The position numbers were made by a program, and so were the translations under genes. A stretch of DNA of 64,000 nucleotides from positions 1-64,000 of the forward strand of contig JAUCBJ010004350.1 of NCBI GenBank assembly GCA_032718475.1, given 5' to 3'. Positions 53,601-59,600 of this stretch are shown piece after piece. A model generated the notes under the pieces. The model searched no databases. It saw nothing but the letters and a program-made list of their open reading frames with translations, and had not been told where the DNA came from. Each line of letters opens with the position of its first letter. Within the stretch, counting starts at the first letter, position 1. Origin of the DNA: Nemertoderma westbladi. Its lineage: Eukaryota; Xenacoelomorpha; Nemertodermatida; Nemertodermatidae.

Positions 53601-56600
53601 ATGGACAGGAGATATGATGCTAAGTTTTTGAGATACAAACGATCATAACAAAATGTCAGTAGGAGATACTTCCAGTAAACTATATATCAGCTAAAAGCTT
53701 ATTTCATGATCTACAATCCAGTACTAGTCGTTACTGGGGTACACTTCATTATAGTTTTGTTTTTTGAGGAATGAAAAATGCTACATGTTCGTTTTTATAC
53801 ATTTTTTAGGTGTTGTAACGCTCGTATTTGAAACATAACTTTTTATTGTGAAATGTGTTTGTTTCAAGGTAAGTATTTTCCGAAACATAATTTTATAGGC
53901 TATCCATACATATACAAATGAACGCTAATCGATACGTCCAGCAGACATTATGCCCAAAAGTTTGCCAAGTAGTTTTTTAACGTCATAGAAATGTCCATCT
54001 TGTAACGCCCTTATTGTTGCTATAACTTTTCTTCCACAAATCGGATTTACTTAAATGTAAAGTTTATTTATACCGCTTCTGAAAGCGCTATCTAATTATA
54101 TACAAGGTCAAGCTTTCACGTTAACCTAATGAGATTGCTAAGCATGTCCACAGTTGTCCTGCATGTAACGTTATGTAACGCATTGTAACGATGTCGACTC
54201 ACTTGTAAAGCATGCACATAAATATGTAACGCAAATAAACTGTCGTTACACTTTCGTTACAGATGAGACATGTCCAAAACGTAACGCATGTTTATTGTTT
54301 AAACAAGGGAATTTATATGAGACAAAACGTTACCGACGAGACATGTTTTTCGTCCATAACTTTTTTACCATTGGTAGAAAAAATGAACCACTATGAAATT
54401 TGAAATCAGCACGCTAAGGGCTTTCGAAATATGTAAGATTTGATAGGGTTGGCGAAAAAAGTTTTTTAACCTTGAATTTGGCCACTTATTGTGCAAACGA
54501 CCCAACTGTAGATCAATAACGGAATGTTCGATATGATTATATTTAAATTACCTTTGTATTTATAGTTGTTAGGAATATACCGGACCTCTCAATCGGGTCA
54601 TCATTCAATCCATAGAATAGACTAGATATCATACCGGGAGTGTTGGCTAGATGGCGTAAAAGATTTGGGTTCGAATGTAACAGATATCCAATAACGAATG
54701 TGATGTAGGATCCACGAACATCTGAATCGGGTTCCTAAAGGAATACATTGGAAGTACTCTGGAGTCCCGAATAGACAGGGTGGCTGGAATAAACGTGGTG
54801 GGTGGAAAATTAAGCCTACTTACTTAACATACAGTGTAGGCGTACAGGTACAGCAGTACCTACAGCTACCGGTGGTATGTATACTCGGTACACGGTTTTT
54901 GTTTTCTTTCACTTTCAACTCTCAATTATTATGAGAACAAACGTTTATTTACTCATAATAAAAAATGTACTAATTTAAAAAAATTTATAGTGGAATAAGA
55001 TAATTGTGGGTAGATTTTTTTTCAAAAATTAACAGCCGTGTGGCCCCGTCTATTCGGGACTCCACAGAGTATATATAGTAATCGAGACGGGTAAACTACA
55101 GTACACCAGAATAAAAGCAACATGGTTTGAGTTAAGTAACTCATTGTTGACTATGGTTCTGACTCACACACCTGATGGTCTTTTTCAACTCTGGTTTACA
55201 AATTCCCAGCGTCTAATCAATGCGGATGGGTGCACATCGCATTGTTAATGAAAAAATATTTGTTTTACAGTTTTTCCAAATGTCGGATGATTTAGTGGAT
55301 TCACATCGCCGTGGTAGACATGCTGTTTAATCTTTTGGTTAGAAATGCCTGACTTAGAAACTTATCATCCTGACATGCTCCGTGTGCACTGATAGTAATT
55401 CAGTCGAACCGCAATGACCGAAATAGTGGGTGTACGACAGTAGATCCCTTGAGAACAATACGGCCCTTTCATTGCAAATCCCAGTATCGCAAATTGTTCA
55501 AACAATCGAGTTTTATATATCAATCGAATCAGGAAACTGTTCTGCGTCTGTCTGTGAAGTTTCTAAGCATTTGAAGAAGGGGAAATAGGTTTTTGAAATT
55601 GCCAAAACCGTGTATCTTGCACCATTTTTAGCACATGTTTAAATTGCAAATAAACCCAGTATCTAATCTAGTTTATAGATAGAAAATACAGTTATATAGA
55701 AAATACATATAAAAATTACGTATAACAAAACCCAGTATCTCCAAAATGTGTACGCCAAAACCTGATTATGCTCCATTTTATGAGCAATTGCTCAATTTCG
55801 GAAAGAAGATTCAAAGAAGATTGGGTAATTTAACCAATAGCTTAACTAGGTACTGGGAAGTTCTTGTAGAAATTCATTGATGGGAACATCAATCATGTGT
55901 TGTCTAAAGTCTTGTGACAGATCTAAAAATTAATACTGTTGGAGATACTGGGTTTTGCAGTGAACATAGTGACTATTTTAAGAACAGAACATATTGTCTA
56001 TATTAAGAACATATTGTCTATTTTAAGAACATATTGTCTATTTTAAGAACATATTGTCTATTTTAAGAAGATATTGTCTATTTTAAGAACATATTGTCTA
56101 TTTTAAGAACATATTGTCTATTTTAAGAAGATATTGTCTATTTTAAGAACATATTGTCTATTTTAAGAACATATTGTCTATTTTAAGAACATATTGTCCC
56201 CTATTACCCCCTTGATTGGCCCTTTGATTGACCCCCTTGATTACATACCAAACCTAATATCTCCAAAAATGTCATACCAAAACCCAGTATCTCCAAAAGT
56301 TACATACCAAAACCCAATATCTCCAAAAAGTTTCATACCAAAACCCAGTATCTCCAAAAAGTTTCATACCAAAACCCAGTATCTCCAAAAGTTACATACC
56401 AAAACACAGTATCTCCAAAAAGTTCCATACCAAAACCCAGTATCTCCAAAAAGTTACAGACTAGTCTAAAACCCAGTATCTCCAAAAAGATTCATTCATA
56501 CCAAAACCCAGTATCTCCAATAGTGTCATATACCAAAACCCAGTATCTCCAAAAAATTTCATACCAAAACCCAGTATCTCCAAAAAGTGTCATAACAAAA

Positions 56601-59600
56601 CCCAGTATCTCCAAAAAGTTTCATACCAAAACCCAGTATCTCCAAAAAGTTTCATACCAAAACCCAGTATCTCCAAAAGTGTCATACCAAAACCCAGTAT
56701 CTCCAAAAAGTTTCATACCAAAACCCAGTATCTCCATAAAGTGTCATACCAAAACCCAGTATCTCCAAAAAGTTTCATGCCAAAACCCAGTATCTCCAAA
56801 AAGTTTCATACCAAAATCCAATATCTCCAAAAAATTTTCATACCAAAACCCAGTATCTCCAAAAAGTTACATACCAAAACCCAGTATCTCCAAAAGTTAC
56901 ATACCAAAACACAGTATCTCCAAAAAGTTTCATACCAAAACCCAGTATCTCCAAAAAGTTTCATACCAAAACCCAGTATCTCCAAAAGTTACATACCAAA
57001 ACACAGTATCTCCAAAAAAGTTTCATACCAAAACACAGAATCTCCAAAAAGTTTCATACCAAAACCCAGTATCTCCAAAAGTTTCATACCAAAACCCAGT
57101 ATCTCCAAAAAGTTCCATACCAAAACCCAGTATCTCCAAAAGTTATATACCAAAACCCAGTATCTCCAAAAAGTTACAGACCAAAACCCAGTATCTCCAA
57201 AAGTTTCATACCAAAACCCAGTATCTCCAAAAGTTACATACCAAAACCCAGTATCTCCAAAAGTTTCATACCAAAACCCTGTATCTCCAAAAGTTTCATA
57301 CCAAAACCCAGTATCTCCAAAAGTTTCATACCAAAACCCAGTATCTCCAAAAAGTTCCATACCAAAACCCAGTATCTCCAAAAAGTTTCATTCCAAAACC
57401 CAGTATCTCCAAAAAGTTTCATACCAAAACCCAGTATCTCCAAAAAGTTCCATACCAAAACCCAGTATCTCCAAAAAGTTTTATACCAAAACCCAGTATC
57501 TCCAAAAAGTTTCATACCAAAACCCAGTATCTCCAAAAAGTTTCATACCAAAACCCAGTATCTCCAAAAAGTTTCATACCAAAACCCAGTATCTCCAAAA
57601 GTTACATACCAAAACCCAGTATCTCCAAAAGTTTCATACCAAAACCCAGTATCTCCAAAAAGTTTCATACCAAAACCCAGTATCTCGAAAAAGTTTCATA
57701 CCAAAACCCAGTATCTCCAAATAGTTTCATACCAAAACCCAGTATCTCCAAAAGCGTCATACCAAAACCCAGTATCTCCAAAAGTTTCATACCAAAACCC
57801 AGTATCTCCAAAAAGTTTTATACCAAAACCCAGTATCTCCAAAAGTGTCATAACAAAACCCTGCATCTCCAAAAGTTTCATACCAAAACCCAGTATCTCC
57901 AAAAAGTTTCATACCAAAACCCAGTACCTCCGAAAGTTACATACCAAAACCCAGTATCTCCAAAAAGTTTCATACCAAAACCCAGTATCTCCAAAAGTGT
58001 CATACCAAAACCCAGTATCTCCAAAAGTGTCATACCAAAACCCAGTATCTCCAAAAAGTTTCATACCAAAACCCAGTATCTCCAAATAGTTTCATACCAA
58101 AACCCAGTATCTCCAAAAAGTTTCATACCAAAACCCAGTATCTCCAAATAGTTTCATACCACAACCCAGTATCTCCAAAAAGTTTCATACCAAAACCCAG
58201 TATCTCCAAAAGTGTCATACCAAAACCCAGTATCTCCAAAAGTGTCATACCAAAACCCAGTATCTCCAAAAGTGTCATACCAAAACCCAGTATCTCCAAA
58301 AAGTTTCATACCAAAACCCAGTATCTCCAAATAGTTTCATACCAAAACCCAGTATCTCCAAAAAGTTTCATACCAAAACCCAGTATCTCCAAAAAGTTTC
58401 ATACCAAAATCCAGTATCTCCAAAAGTGTCATACCAAAATCCAGTATCTCCAAAAGTGTCATACCAAAACCCAGTATCTCCAAAAAGTTTCATACCAAAA
58501 CCCAGTATCTCCAAATAGTTTCATACCAAAACCCAGTATCTCCAAAAAGTTGCATACCAAAACCCAGTATCTCCAAAAGTTTCATACCAAAATCCAGTAT
58601 CTCCAAAAGTTTCATACCAAAACCTAGTATCAACGACTATGCCTCATTTCATGAGTAATAATTAAATTCTGGTAAATAAATTCCTTTTTTTTATTGGTAG
58701 GCTAAATTAACCAATGCCTTTCCTTGGTTCTGAGAAATTTTGGGTTCATTTCATAGCTGTGATCATTAATCGCAGAAGGTCCCCAAATTCTTTTGCGTTT
58801 TTCTCAAAATGAAAAGTGATGGAGATACTGGGTTTTGAAATGAAAGGGCAGAATAGTCTTATAATTATGAGTTCTTGAGATGAGATATATTGCAGAAATA
58901 GGGCAGGGCAACTCAATTCAACATTAAATTTATCATTTTGTTTAATAAAATCGCCGCTGTCACATGGAAATTCGGTACACGGTACACTTTGGTAAACCAA
59001 TCATCAAAGCACATCTTGGTTCTTTTCTTACAACTAGGGATTTTTAGTTCCAACAGTAAATTACGTATATTTTATTTACAGGCTGTTAATTAAGTAATAT
59101 AATTTACCGGCCAGTAATTTAAGTAATTTTATTATTTACCTAAGGTGAATTAAGTATATTTTATTTACCGGTGCGCCATAGGCTGAGCGATAAATTTAAA
59201 TTGGATCAATTTTCAATATAGTATTATATTATATCTTATAAAGAAAGTATTTTGGAGCCATGGAGTTGTATTTACTCACTTTTATTCCCGACCACTGGGC
59301 TAATACATGGAATGGTAGGTTGGAACCGGTAATCAATGTTGTCAGATACCGACAAGCAGATTCTCCAAGTGCTGTACACGCTGATAGTAACTGGAACGTC
59401 GCAGAAACCATTCTAGATACAACAAATTATTATGTATTAAATATAGGCGATAATAACATAAAGCGATGAAAGAGGAACTACATTGTTTAAGAAAAATAAT
59501 AATGTTTAGCTTAGATCACTTGATACGGGGGTGGTTGGGAGGGGACTGAGCTGGAATTTTTTTATGAGTGTTTTTTATTTCCAAACAGTAATCAGCATTT

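Larger units (their letters stand above)
55461..58851. mobile_element. 3.4-kb nonautonomous TIR element with internal TIR-motif array, AATA target duplication
   Basis: Left end CGGCCCTTTCATTGCAAATC + CCAGTATCGC; right end in reverse complement CTGCCCTTTCATTTCAAAAC + CCAGTATCTC. AATA flanks it (55457-55460 and 58852-58855). The end pattern CTGCC(N)14-15AAAAC.C.GTATCTC is shared, position for position, with the element at 36024-42200 (CTGCCGTTG...AAAACACTGTATCTC). Most of the interior is an array of ACCAAAACCCAGTATCTCC. Other copies of the motif lie in both subterminal regions. No transposase. The element fills most of URB1 intron 2. Confidence 0.88.

Noticed and set aside
56523-58151. A 542-codon open frame (YQNPVSPKS-type repeats) and its overlapping partners on both strands
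   Set aside because: It is open only because the 30-31-bp repeat unit lacks stops in several frames. The array is made of the transposon's TIR motif, and there is no start context or splice support.
59260-59469. Plus-strand 69-codon frame
   Set aside because: Antisense of URB1 exon 2; the minus strand has the splice sites and the family match.
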